DNA of 64,000 nucleotides from Heracleum sosnowskyi (lineage: Eukaryota > Streptophyta > Magnoliopsida > Apiales > Apiaceae). Both the position numbers and the translations under genes were made by a program. Below are positions 22,784 through 33,457 of the stretch, in pieces. The stretch is from contig JAUIZM010000012.1 in the NCBI GenBank assembly GCA_030848705.1, positions 4,218,679 to 4,282,678 of the forward strand, read 5' to 3'. The notes below the pieces were generated by a model. The model was not told where the DNA came from. It was given only the letters and a program-made list of their open reading frames with translations, and made no database searches. How positions within the stretch are numbered: position 1 is the stretch's first letter; each line of letters starts with the position of its first letter.

Positions 22784-24656
22784 ATGGCAGATTCAAACTC
22801 TTCTCAACAGTCTCAGCTTTCTCAACCTCAGCAGGGCTCTACCCGTGTACCCCGGGCTGCAACTAGAGGTAATAAACGTTCCCTTGTTCATGCCTCTGTT
22901 TTTTCCCTTAGGGATTTATTAGATGAATTTGGGGAAAATTTCCCTAACCTCCTTCACTTGGAAGCTTACAACTTCCCTTCAAAATATAAACAAAAAGATA
23001 TAGATGCAATATCCGTATTATTTGGCATAAATGGGCCTTATAGGGCTGAAGCTCCCGGCCCGAATGATAGGGCCTGTTATCAAAAGCCCGGGACAATTAG
23101 GATATATAAGGAGACTTTTTATGCTGGGTTTAGGTTACCTCATCCCCCTTTCGTTTTTAAACTTTTAGCTGAAGCCCAAGTCTGTCCAACTCAACTCCAA
23201 CCTAATGCTTGGAGATGTATTTACAGTTTCATTGTTCAGTGTAAGAAACATGGTTTCGAACCTAGCGTTTCTTTTTTTAGATATCTCTTTAAGTTTGTCA
23301 ACGCTCCTCAAAGAGCGGGTTGGGTCAAAATTCAGCATAGGAGCCTCAACCGTAGTTGTTTTGTCTCGGATAGTGGGCCAGACTCTTTGCCCAAATGGAA
23401 AAAGGAATGGTTTTATATATACATAGAGGGAGATAGTTGGGATAATTACTTTAGGCCCGGATTCTGTGAAGCCCAAGATGGGCCTGTTCGTAGTTTAAAA
23501 CTTGGAATCGAGGAGGCTGCAGCTGTCGAAGCCCTTACTTCAGACAATCTTCATCACTGCAACCTTTTAGTTTCTGAGGCTTCCCTCCAGGCACATGGCC
23601 TTAGTGACTTGGGTCCCGAGGGTAATTTATTCAGCCAATTAGCTTGTTCATTCACTATATTGACTAACTTGCTTTGTAAATAATTGTTATTTTGTTTTAA
23701 TTTTCAGCTCAAGACTTGCTTGCCCAAGTTTTCAAGAGGCGAGAAGCCGCTGCTGCTTCTGGGACCTCTGTTGCCGTGGAGAGGGCTTCAAAAAGGGGTC
23801 GTACTGAAAGCGACTCTTCTTCGGGGAAGATGCCTGTTTTTCTGGCCGAGCAGCCAACGGGGGTTGACGAAGATCCCAACCCCTTTGTTGTTAAGTGGGG
23901 TCTTCGTAACAAAGACACCGCAGTTGGTGACTCTCGGGCTGCTGCGGAGTGGTCCAAGAACGTGGTTACTCCACGGGACTGGGCTCATATTGTGGATTCT
24001 TCTGAGGATCTACAAATCGAGCTTATGGGCTCGCAGGCCATTGCTACGGTATGTTTTCAAACTCAAATTGCTTTCAATCAGTTTGTATTTATTTTGAGCA
24101 TTCTTTAATTCACACTCTATTTCATAGGCCAATGCCTATCATCAGGCTTCCTTACGGAACCTGAGGACTTCTAGGGCCGAGAAGGCTATTGCTGAGAGAG
24201 ATATGGATCGATACTTGTCTGCCTCCGAGGCTAATTTTGAGAGGTTCAGAGTTGCTGAGAGAGAGAGCTGGTAGATGAGAAGGAAAGGGTCCGTCAGCTA
24301 GAGGCACGCCTTCAAAGAGGCCACGAGGAAGTGATAGCTGAGTATAGAGCCTCAAAGGAGTTTGATGACCTTCTTACTGCGGAGTATGATGCTAACTTCC
24401 CCGGCACTTTGAGAAGTGCTGGGAAGAGATTATTGGTCAGCTGGGAACGCAGATTGAGGGTGTTATCTTGGAGAAGTATCCCGTGCCAGTTTTCCCAGTT
24501 GTTGAGGTCACTACTACTTTAGCCTCTTCACAACCTGGTGATGATTCTCAGCCAATGGTGGATTCCGAGCCTGCTGACGACTTTTTTGAGGACTTAGACG
24601 TTCCTCACAGGGATGTCCCTGCCTTTGACAAGGACCCGTCTAATGACTTAGAGTAG
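22784..24656 (+). pseudogene. Antisense ORF of the Tat element, putative gypsy-type transposon (Transposase_28-like) protein
   Basis: A three-exon model on the plus strand, opposite to gag-pol. Exon 1 is 22784-23621 (ATG, low-complexity QSQLSQPQQ, then the family core FRLPHPPFVFKLL, LQPNAWRCIYSF and GWVKI). Intron 1 is 23622-23707 (GTAATT...TTTCAG), exon 2 ends at 24048, intron 2 is 24049-24127 (GTATGT...CATAG), and exon 3 runs to a stop at 24656. Exon 3 is charged and coiled-coil-like (AERDMDRYLSASEANFERF) with an acidic C-terminus. Exon 3 has two frameshifts: near 24265 in a GA run, and near 24412 where one T seems lost. The core resembles the plant family annotated as putative gypsy-type transposon; its biochemical role is not known. 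Antisense ORFs at this place are described for Tat-lineage elements. Confidence 0.78.
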
Positions 24657-24982
24657 ATCTTGTTGGCCCTTCGTGGCTTTATCTATCTTTTATTTAACCT
24701 TTCTCTTTGGAAGTCTAGTTTGTATGCAACTTTAAGTTATGACTTGTGTTATTTTAAGTCTTTCTTATGAGCTTTACTTGATATCTTTTGGCTCAATCAA
24801 GTTTGCATTTATCGATGCTTGATATATATTAGTTGTCAGAAAAATACAACAATATTCAGAACTATCATTCATAAATAATTTGAAAATGGGTTCAACCCTT
24901 ACATAATACTCAAGTTTAAAAACTTGGATTGGTTTCGTCAACCTTATTTCTACTTTGTCCTAATAGTCAGTCCAATCAGGAC
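24657..24982. other. Spacer between convergent antisense ORF and integrase
   Basis: 326 bp between the two convergent reading frames. It would hold both 3' ends, so transcripts could overlap here. No gene or polyadenylation signal stands out. Confidence 0.5.
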
Positions 24983-26137
24983 TTAAACATAATAGACTTT
25001 CAAGTTTGCAGCATGCCAAGTCCTTGGCACTTCAATCCCTTCCAGGGTTTCCAATTTGTGGGAGCCTCGACCAAATACGTTCTTGACGCGATATGGTCCT
25101 TCCCAGTTTGGGGCCAACTTGCCTTTTTGTCCAACTCCGGATGCCTCAATCTTTCGGAGGACTAAGTCTCCTTGACGGAAAAATCTCTCTTTAACCCTTA
25201 GGTTGTAATAGAAAGATGCTCGTTTCTGATGCTGAACTATCTTGGCATTTGCCTAATCTCTAACTTCATCAATCAGATCTAAGGCCAGTCTCAAGCCTTC
25301 CTCATTTGTTTCTGGTTCATAAGCCTCAACTCCTGGAGATGCTTGAGTAATCTCCACTGGAACCACTGCCTCTGCCCCATATGCCAACAGAAAGGGGGTT
25401 GCTCCAGTGGTGACTTTACAAGTAGTACGATATGCCCATAGTATGGGGAACAATTCGTCTACCCAAGTGTTTTTAGAGCGTTCAACTCTTTTCTTTAGTC
25501 CATCCAGGATAATTCGATTGACAACCTCAGCCTGCCAATTTGCTTGAGGATGGGCAACAGAAGTGAAGCGTAATTTGATATCATTCTCATCAAAATACTT
25601 CTTGAATTCATCATTGTTGAATTGAGTTCCATTGTCCGTAACCAGGACTCGTAGGATTCCATACCTGCATATCACATTTTCCCAGAAGACATGCATCACT
25701 TTCTTGGTGGTTATCTTGGCTAAAGGCTTAGCCTCAATCCACTTGGTGAAGTAGTCGATTGCTATCAAGAACTTTCTTTGCGCGCTTGCCATTGGAAATG
25801 GTCCAAGTATATCCACCCCCCACATGGCGAATGGGATAGGTGAGTTTATGGACGTCATCATCTCTGGTGGTTGTCTAACCACCGGTGCATGCTTTTGGCA
25901 CCATTCACATTTCTTCACGTAGCTTTTAGCATCTGCAAGTATGCTTGGCCAATAGAAACCTAAACGAGTGACTTTATGAGCAAGGGCTCTGCCCCCCAAG
26001 TGTTGCCCACAAATTCCCTCATGCACTTCTCTTAGGGCCAGTTCTGCCTCTTGGGGTCTCAAACACTTCAAATAAGGAACAATGAACGACTTTTTGTATA
26101 GGATTCCCTCAATCAGGGTATACCTTAGTGCTCTCAC
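24983..26137 (-). pseudogene. Tat integrase
   Basis: The zinc-binding HHCC region (VHEGICGQHLGG ... CEWCQKH) is followed by the catalytic core: D in WGVDILGPFP, D in LVTDNGTQF and E in WQAEVVNR. The last has N-W where relatives have G-Q or N-G-Q. A TAG at 25253-25255 replaces the codon after EVRD, where relatives have a glutamate. The frame continues through the C-terminal domain (FRQGDLVLRKI, WEGPYRV) to a TAA at 24983-24985. Single nonsense break; the upstream frame is also open only from within the domain. Confidence 0.88.
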
Positions 26138-26146
26138 ATATAGCTT

Positions 26147-26795
26147 TCATGCTTCTGAAGTGTCATTGGGTAGCCACCCAGTTTCCAGATGAGCTTTGAT
26201 GGGATCCATCCAACAACTAGCAACATCAATAGGTGCTACCAACTTTGCATTGATGCTTAGGGTCTTCAAGACTTGAAAGTATACACTTCCAGCGTAGTTC
26301 TCAATTTCAGAAGAAGCAAACTTAGACAAGGCATCGGCCTTCATGTTCTCTTCCCTTGGAATATGTTCCACATAACATTCATCAAACTGAGTCATGCTGG
26401 CCTTAACAAGTTTTAAGTACTTGTCCATGACTTCATCCCGGGCCTCAAACTCCCTATTTACCTGGGAAACCACTAGCCTCGAGTCTCCACACACTTTTAG
26501 AGTTTTAACTCTCAGGGCTCCAGCCAGCCCTAAGCTAGCTATCAGGGCTTCGTATTCAGCTTCATTGTTTGTCGTTGGGAAGTCAAGTTTTAGTGCGTAT
26601 TCTATGAGAAATCCATCAGGACTTTGTAACACCAAACCTGCTCCACTTGATTTTGTTTTTGATGCCCCATCAAAATAAAGCACCCAATATTCTTTGAACA
26701 CTATCTCTTCATCTTTCTTGTCTTCCTCTATCACTTCCTGCCCCCCCGAGTTCTTGGTTGTCAATAGTACATTCAACCATGAAGTCAGCGAGTGC
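26147..26795 (-). pseudogene. Tat additional RNase H (aRH-like) domain
   Basis: WVLYFDGASKTKSSGAGLVL, NNEAEYEALIASL, VCGDSRLVVSQV and ADALSKFAS give the D-E-D-D arrangement of the second RNase H found in Tat-lineage pol. A run of 7 G near 26742-26748 appears to add one base and shifts the frame relative to the upstream RNase H. Confidence 0.85.
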
Positions 26796-27566
26796 TTAAG
26801 CTTTTATGGCCGTTCGAGGCTTGTACTTGATGTCAAATTCTCCCAATTCAATGGCCCATTTGATCAGTCTTCCACTAACCTGAGGGCTATGCAAGATGTT
26901 TCTTAGAGGTTGATTAGTCAAGACCTCTATCTTGTGAGCCTGGAAGTACGGGCGTAGCTTTCTTGAGGCCATTATCAAGGCTAAGGCAAACTTCTCAATC
27001 GTTGAGTAGTTTATTTCTGCCCCATGTAAAATCTTGCTCACATAGTAGATGGATTTCTGAACCTTCAATTCTTCTTTTACCAAAACGGCACCCGGGGCTG
27101 TGTTAGAAACCGCCAAGTACAAATAAAGAGTTTCTCCCGACTTTGGCTTTGCTAACAGTGGTGCCTCAGCCATGTATTTCTTCAGGGCCTCAAAGGCCTC
27201 TTGGCTTTCAGTTGTCCACTCAAAATTTTTCACGTTCTTGAGTGCTTTGAAGAAGGGTAAACAATTCTCTCCTGACTTGGAGATAAATCTTCCCAATGCT
27301 GCCACTCTTCCCATTAGTTTTTGGACATCCTTGACAGTCTTTGGTGGTTCCATATCTAGAATTGCTTTGATTTTGTCGGGATTAGCCTCGATTCCTCTCT
27401 TGGAAACCATCAGGCCTAAAAATTTTCCCGAGCCTACACCAAAGGCACATTTAGGTGGATTCAACATCATCTTGTGGTGCCTCAGCACTTCGAATGCCTC
27501 TCGGAGGTGCTCTATGTGATCGGCCTTATCGAGGCTCTTGACTAGCATGTCATCTACGTAGACCTC
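26796..27566 (-). pseudogene. Tat reverse transcriptase C-terminal part and RNase H
   Basis: It begins with the catalytic motif VYVDDMLVKS just inside the junction with the nested element. It continues through NPPKCAFGV, FLGLMVSKRGIEANPDK, a thumb region and the RNase H (LYLYLAVSNTAPGAVL, YYVSKIL, LRPYFQAHKI). A TAA at 26796-26798 replaces a glutamine in AIKAQALADF. The N-terminal half of the domain lies at 35003-36331. Confidence 0.9.
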
Positions 27567-29106
27567 TGATAAGTGGATTTTATATTTACTTGGAACGCTT
27601 CATATCGGCTTAAATTGATGACTTGAACTCAAGTATGTGGTGTGTTTAATGTGTTTTCATTAAGTTTTGCAGAACCAAGAGTTGGAGGTTAATTTGATTA
27701 AAATTCGGATTTTCCGGGTAGGTTGCGCAGTCTTCACTGTTTTGGCCATATCTGGAGTTCTACAAGTCCGATTCTGACGATCTTACAGCTCACGCGAAGA
27801 GGACAACATTTTCTATAATCATGAACAGTAACTTGGCGCGCAGGCGCGGACCAAACGCGCGGGCGCGCGGCCATGAACAGTGATCAAGCGCGCGGGGGCG
27901 CAGCAAACGCGCGGGCGCGCGCGCGGGGAGAATTCGGAGCGTGCGGGCGCGCGCCTAGGGCGCGGCCGCCTGGCAAAATTCTTGGAAATTTTTCTGATTT
28001 CGATTTTTAATTGGAAATATGGAAATATCTTGCTGAAAAAGTCTCCTGGAGTTTATATAAACACAACCCTTCACCAATAATCACAACCTATTCCCAGCAA
28101 CACATAGAGAGAGAGAGCCGAGACACGGAGATTCAAGTTTGACGAAGGATTCCTACGCGCGTGACAAGCAACGGAGTTCTAGATCTACTTTTCTTTTGTA
28201 TTTTTCTTGGCGATACTCTTGGATGCTTTTGGGATTTGTTTTCTCAACTCTATTACTTTAGTATCCATATTATTCAAATCTTGTTCATTATCATGTTTTC
28301 ATCAAATCCCATGGTGACGAGCGGTTCGATTATGAACTAATCGTTGTCGTGGGATTCTAACGGATTTATTTATGGATTTTAGTAGTTAATTGTTTTAAAG
28401 ATGTGTGTGTGATGGCTAAGTGATATCCTAGTTTGGTTGTGCTTATTCGTCTTGGATGCGTAGCTAACATCTAAGATTGTTTGTTAATCTCTATTGAATG
28501 CGAAAGTGGATATAGAGGTTTAGAACTTGCCATGCTAGCATAGGTTTATGTATGTTTGTCATGCATGATTCGTAGGTGATTTTAACCATCTTACCTGCCC
28601 TATGTAATCTGAATGGATAACTTGCTCGTTAAACCGTTATGTTTTCAAATCTTATAGACATATAGGGTCTAAGCATAATTGGTGTCTGCCCAACTTCTAT
28701 CTCTTTTGTGGATGTTTGAGTGGTTTGGTATACGTATACTGAAAGGTAGCGTGTACTTATTTCGTGTTATCCGATTAGTTATCACAACCGTCACATGCAT
28801 TGATTAAAGACAAAAGACTCTAGATGAAGTACTTAATGAAGTTAGGATCCCATGTTTTATTCTCATATACATAAATCGATTTTAATCCTCTTAGTTAGTT
28901 AATTCTTAGTTTAATAATTTGTTCTCTAGTTAATTTTAGATAATCAAACCCAAATTGTTAATTGTCTTAGCAGTGGATAAAAATCATACATTGTTGCATA
29001 GGTACATTAATTGAATTGAACACCTCATTAGATCTCTGTGGGAACGAACTTGACTTATTCGTATATTACTTGTGACCACGTGCGCTTGCGTGATTTTGTG
29101 CTAACA
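27567..29106 (+). repeat. 5' LTR of the Athila-type element
   Basis: Starts TGATAAGTGG, ends GTGCTAACA. TATATAAA at 28054-28061 is the likely TATA box. A CpG-rich block occupies 27834-27972 and includes two copies of a unit starting CATGAACAGT. A 6-nt spacer, AGTTTT, separates the LTR end from the PBS. Confidence 0.93.
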
Positions 29107-29112
29107 AGTTTT

Positions 29113-29130
29113 TGGCGCAGCTGCCGGGGA
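29113..29130 (+). other. Primer-binding site of the Athila-type element
   Basis: TGGCGCAGCTGCCGGGGA resembles the usual Athila PBS but has A for C after GGCGC. It sits 6 nt after the LTR. Confidence 0.85.
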
Positions 29131-29237
29131 CCATCGGTGTTTTATTTTAGTTTATGTGCTTGTCATCAGTGGTCGTTAGAGTTCACTGACTCGGATTGTA
29201 GTTGTTTGTTCTGTGTGTTTCAGGTACTTGAACGTGT

Positions 29238-31973
29238 ATGCAAACACGTTCTCAAACTCGGAAAGCAGAACTTGAAGTGAATACAGTTATGGGAGAACCA
29301 GTAGCAGAAAACAAGGCTTTGAAGGACTATTCTCAGCCTAAGATCAATGACATTCAGTCAAGCATTGTCAGGCCGGCTATTGCAGCCAATACCTTTGAAA
29401 TCAAGCCTGGCACGATTCAGATGGTGCAGAATTCAGTCCAGTTTGGGGGTGCTCCAACGGAAGATCCTAATATGCATATTAGGGATTTCATCGAGATTTG
29501 CGACACCTTCAAGTTCAACGGAGTGTCGGAAGATGCCGTGAAGCTGAGACTTTTCCCATTTTCTCTGAGGGATAAGGCTAAGGGCTGGTTGCATTCTTTA
29601 CCAGCCGGTTCTATTACTACTTGGGAGGATCTTGCTCAGAAGTTTCTCACTAAATTCTTCCCCATGGCGAAGACTGCAGCAATCAGGAATGCTATTACTC
29701 AGTTTGCACAGCAGTCTAGAGAATCTTTATGTGAAGCTTGGGAGAGATACAAGGAGATGCTTAGGAGATGTCCACATCATGGATTGCCCGACTGGATGGT
29801 GATTAATTGTTTTTATAATGGTCTGGGAGCACAATCAAGACCAATGTTAGATGCAGCATCAAGTGGAGCTCTATGGGCTAAGAGCTACGAGGAAGCTTAT
29901 GAGTTAATTGAGATGATGGCTGCGAATGAATATCAGAATCCTACTCAGAGATTATCACAAGGCAAAGTAGCAGGAGTTCTTGAAGTTGATGCAGCTACAG
30001 CTATAGCAGCCCAGTTGAAGGCTTTGACAATGAAGGTGGATTCTTTGACGAATTATGGAGTTCAGCAGGTGGCTAGTGTTTGTGAGCTTTGTGCGGGCGC
30101 ACATGAGACGAATAATTGTGCCATATCTAGTGAGTCGGCGCAGTTAGTGAGCAACTTTCAGAGACCATCACAGCCAGTTCCAGCCACCTATCATCCCAAT
30201 AGCCGGAATCATCCTAATTTCAGCTGGAGCGACAATCAACAATCTCAGCAGCCTTATCAGCCATTCCAAGGTCAGCAATTTGGAGCAAAGCCTTACAATC
30301 CTCAGAATTTTCAACAGCAGCAAGGGCAGAATTTTCAGCCACAGTATGCTCCTAGGCAACAATTTCAGCCACCAGGATTTCCGCAACAACCTCATGCTAG
30401 TGCGGGGCAGTCTTCGAATGAAAAATCTGAATTGGATGAGTTGAGAATGATAGTTAAAAGCCAGGCGGCATCGCTCAAGACTTTGGAGAATCAGATGGGG
30501 CAGTTGGCAAGTGCCTTACTCAGCAGAACTCAGGGAACTCTTCCTAGCGATACGGAGCCTAATCCAGGAAAGACAGTTGTCCAAGAACATGTGAAAGCAG
30601 TTACTTTGAGATCGGGAAAGGTCACGGGCAATCAAAAATCAGCAGTTGAAGAAGAGGAAGAAATTCAGCAGCATCAGGTGGAACCTTCTAAGGAAAAGCC
30701 AATTTTTGATTTGGCAGCTAAGCAGTTGGACGGTGAGGCTGAAAAGAGCAAAAATTCTGCTGACAAGTCTACTTCGGAGCAGACTATTTACCCACCTCCT
30801 CCATACCCAAAGAGGCTCCAGAAGAAGACTACAGAGAGTAACCAGATCTATCCTCCTCCTCCATATCCAAAGAGGCTACAGAAGCAGAATCTTGACACAA
30901 AATTCGCCAAATTTCTCGAGGTTTTCAAGAAGTTACACATCAACATACCTTTTGCAGAAGCTCTTGAACAGATGCCGAGCTATGCTAAGTTCATGAAGGG
31001 TATTCTATCTCGGAAGTTGAAACTCGAGGATTTGGACACCGTTGCTTTGACAGAGGAGTGTAGTGCAGTTCTACAGCAGAAATTGCCACCGAAGCTTAAA
31101 GATCCGGGAAGTTTTACCATACCTTGCACTATTGGCAATCAACTTTTCAGCAAATGCTTATGTGATTTGGGAGCTAGCATTAATCTAATGCCAATGTCTG
31201 TTTTTAAGCAACTTGGGTTGCCTGAGCCGAAACCAGTTAATATGACTTTACAGTTGGCTGATCGGTCGATCACATATCCGAGGGGTATAGTGGAGGATGT
31301 CTTGGTAAAGGTGGATAAGCTGATTTTTCCTGCTGATTTTGTTATTCTTGACTTTGAGGAGGATAAGAAGATTCCTATCATCTTGGGAAGACCTTTTTTG
31401 GCTACTGGCCGAGCGTTGATCGATGTTCAGAAAGGAGAGCTCACAATGAGGGTGAGTAATCAAAAGGTCATCTTTAATGTGTTCAAGGCTATGAAATTTC
31501 CGATAGAGGATGAAGAGTGTTTTAGCTTGAAGATGGTTGATACGTATCAGAGAAAGGAGTTCGATCAGCTGTTGAGCAAAAATTCGGACATGCACAAGTT
31601 CGAGCATCACATCAGTGATTCCATTGACAATTCTTCCATTCGAGATCTTTCGAATGTCAAGCTTGGAAAATTTCCACCACATTTGAAGTATGTCCTTCTG
31701 AATGATGAGTTGGTAATTTTTAAAGATTGTGAAGATAATGTGTTGAGAAGGTGGAACAAGGATGATGAGGTAAAAGAGTGTTCTTATCAATCGACGGAGA
31801 AGCATAAACACCTTAGAGGTGTAAAGAAGAAAAAGAAAAAATCGATTGGTGGAAAAGTCAAGGTGAAGTTTGATTTGGAAAAGATGTGGGAAGAAAGCAA
31901 GAAGGTTATCAAACAATGGGTGAATGGTCCTTCTACTAAGGACAAGTCAAATGCGATCTTCGAGCCACCATGA
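29238..31973 (+). CDS. Athila-type gag-protease polyprotein
   Basis: 911 residues from ATG (MQTRSQTRK) to TGA. The capsid-type gag domain is at about 60-230 (FIEICDTFKFNGV, LFPFSLRDKAKGWL, WEDLAQKFLTKFFP). A zinc knuckle, CELCAGAHETNNC, is at about 282. Then come a Q/P-rich stretch, a repeated YPPPPYPKRLQK motif (two copies, about 515-545) and an aspartic protease around 640 with DLGASINLMP, where relatives also have DLGAS, and ILGRPFLATGRALID. The chain keeps a linker like that before reverse transcriptase (KFPPHLKYVLLND) and ends in a lysine-rich tail (VKKKKKKS). No reverse transcriptase follows. It assembles retrotransposon particles in the cytoplasm (family knowledge). Confidence 0.93.
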   Translation: MQTRSQTRKAELEVNTVMGEPVAENKALKDYSQPKINDIQSSIVRPAIAANTFEIKPGTIQMVQNSVQFGGAPTEDPNMHIRDFIEICDTFKFNGVSEDAVKLRLFPFSLRDKAKGWLHSLPAGSITTWEDLAQKFLTKFFPMAKTAAIRNAITQFAQQSRESLCEAWERYKEMLRRCPHHGLPDWMVINCFYNGLGAQSRPMLDAASSGALWAKSYEEAYELIEMMAANEYQNPTQRLSQGKVAGVLEVDAATAIAAQLKALTMKVDSLTNYGVQQVASVCELCAGAHETNNCAISSESAQLVSNFQRPSQPVPATYHPNSRNHPNFSWSDNQQSQQPYQPFQGQQFGAKPYNPQNFQQQQGQNFQPQYAPRQQFQPPGFPQQPHASAGQSSNEKSELDELRMIVKSQAASLKTLENQMGQLASALLSRTQGTLPSDTEPNPGKTVVQEHVKAVTLRSGKVTGNQKSAVEEEEEIQQHQVEPSKEKPIFDLAAKQLDGEAEKSKNSADKSTSEQTIYPPPPYPKRLQKKTTESNQIYPPPPYPKRLQKQNLDTKFAKFLEVFKKLHINIPFAEALEQMPSYAKFMKGILSRKLKLEDLDTVALTEECSAVLQQKLPPKLKDPGSFTIPCTIGNQLFSKCLCDLGASINLMPMSVFKQLGLPEPKPVNMTLQLADRSITYPRGIVEDVLVKVDKLIFPADFVILDFEEDKKIPIILGRPFLATGRALIDVQKGELTMRVSNQKVIFNVFKAMKFPIEDEECFSLKMVDTYQRKEFDQLLSKNSDMHKFEHHISDSIDNSSIRDLSNVKLGKFPPHLKYVLLNDELVIFKDCEDNVLRRWNKDDEVKECSYQSTEKHKHLRGVKKKKKKSIGGKVKVKFDLEKMWEESKKVIKQWVNGPSTKDKSNAIFEPP

Positions 31974-33457
31974 TTTGATTCACATTTGTCCGGCTAAATG
32001 ACATTAACGACAGCGCTTCGTGGGAGGCAACCCATGTGTTAGGTATGTTTCTACTATCTTTATTATTACCTTCAATGAGGACATTGAATATGTTAAGTTT
32101 GGGGGTGATGTATGGGTTTGTATAGTTAGTATGTGTCTCATGTAGGATTCATATTGCATGTGTAGTTGTAGTTTATTCGTAGTTTTGCATGTTCATGTCA
32201 TATAGGGCATTCTGTTTGCATAGTTTTTATTTATCATGTGAGTCCATTTTAGTTGCATGCATATTTCATGATCCCGTAGGACTTGACTATTTCCGTTGGT
32301 GAGTCGATGTTGATTGGAGTGTGGTTGTGATGAGTAGAGGGTTGATTAAGTTTCTAAGTATTGACTTGCATGCCAGAAACAAATCTATTTCATAAGTCTC
32401 ATTGGTTGCTTTTGAATTTGATCAGACCATGCTTGTTTGGTGTTAGAATTTAACCACTTGTTTACATTTAGAATGTTGGCTAGATTCTTGAAAACGAAGG
32501 AGCACTTATGTATAAGTTTGGGGGAAACCAGGGATTTCATGCTAGTTGTAATAAAGGCTAGGCGTCAAATGGCTAGTAGCTGCTCATTGGTAAAAAATGA
32601 ATAGTCTAGGGTGGATGAGAAAAAAGGCGAAGAGCACTCATTCCGAAATTGTTGAAAAAAAAAAGAAAAAAAAAAAAAAAGAGAAAAGTTGAAAAAGAAA
32701 AAAAAAAGAGTTGTGTTTGTTTTGTGTTTATGCAGAATTGATCAGGGTGAGCTCTTTAGTACTCGAGCAAGTAAGTTCTTTGGGGACTTTGTGCCTAGTG
32801 ACCTAAGACTTTTCCGGTCTGGGATCCGCTGACCTAAAGCTCGTTAAATGGGTATTATTGCAAAATCCTTCCGAGGACTCATCCATTGCACGGTCAAATA
32901 AGCATGTGTGTTGTGTGTAGTTGTTTTTGTGTAATAAAGCATGAATTCCTGTCTAACTCAGATGGACTGCGAAGGTGTCTCTTAAGAGTTCTTGTGTCTA
33001 GCGTTCATTCTGTTTGTAAGCTTGTGGTTGTTTTGGCTAAGAGTAGGTATGATCTTGATTTAGTTTGGGAGTATATTGGTGAGCATCGCACACACGCACG
33101 TTTCTGTGTTTGTCTTGTTGGTCGATGGGAATTTGGTAGAGCTCTGTTTGGAAGACTGTGTTCTTTGAGATGTTGGCTCGTTGATTGGTTTTGGTTGGTT
33201 TGAAGGGATCGTTGCATTTTCATATTAGTTGCATACATGCATTGCATTGTTAGTTGCATGAGTAGATGGATTTTGTGGGTACATTCGCTATAGGCCCTCA
33301 CGAGACCTTACTCGTCCACTAGGGCTGCCTAGGGGTTTAAAGGGCTTGTTGCATATCCCAAATGCAACCGTGATCACCTACGGAAGTGGTACTAGTTAGT
33401 TGTATATAGTTATATTATTTATGCTTGAGGACAAGCATCGGTTTAAGTTTGGGGGTG
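31974..33457 (+). other. Non-coding tail of the Athila-type element
   Basis: 1.48 kb without a credible ORF. It starts with the Athila post-coding motif (CCGGCTAAATGACATTAA, GCTTCGTGGGAGGCAACCC). Purine tracts AAGTTTGGGGG occur three times (about 32095, 32515 and 33446); the last adjoins the 3' LTR and is the priming site. An A-rich stretch with A runs lies at 32652-32710. Confidence 0.75.

Noticed and set aside
24152..24355. Minus-strand ORFs opposite the antisense gene
   Set aside because: Shadows of exon 3; no similarity.
27880..28080. 66-codon ORFs in both Athila LTRs (27880 and 33771)
   Set aside because: They are the same LTR sequence, GC-repeat-derived and lie across the TATA region.
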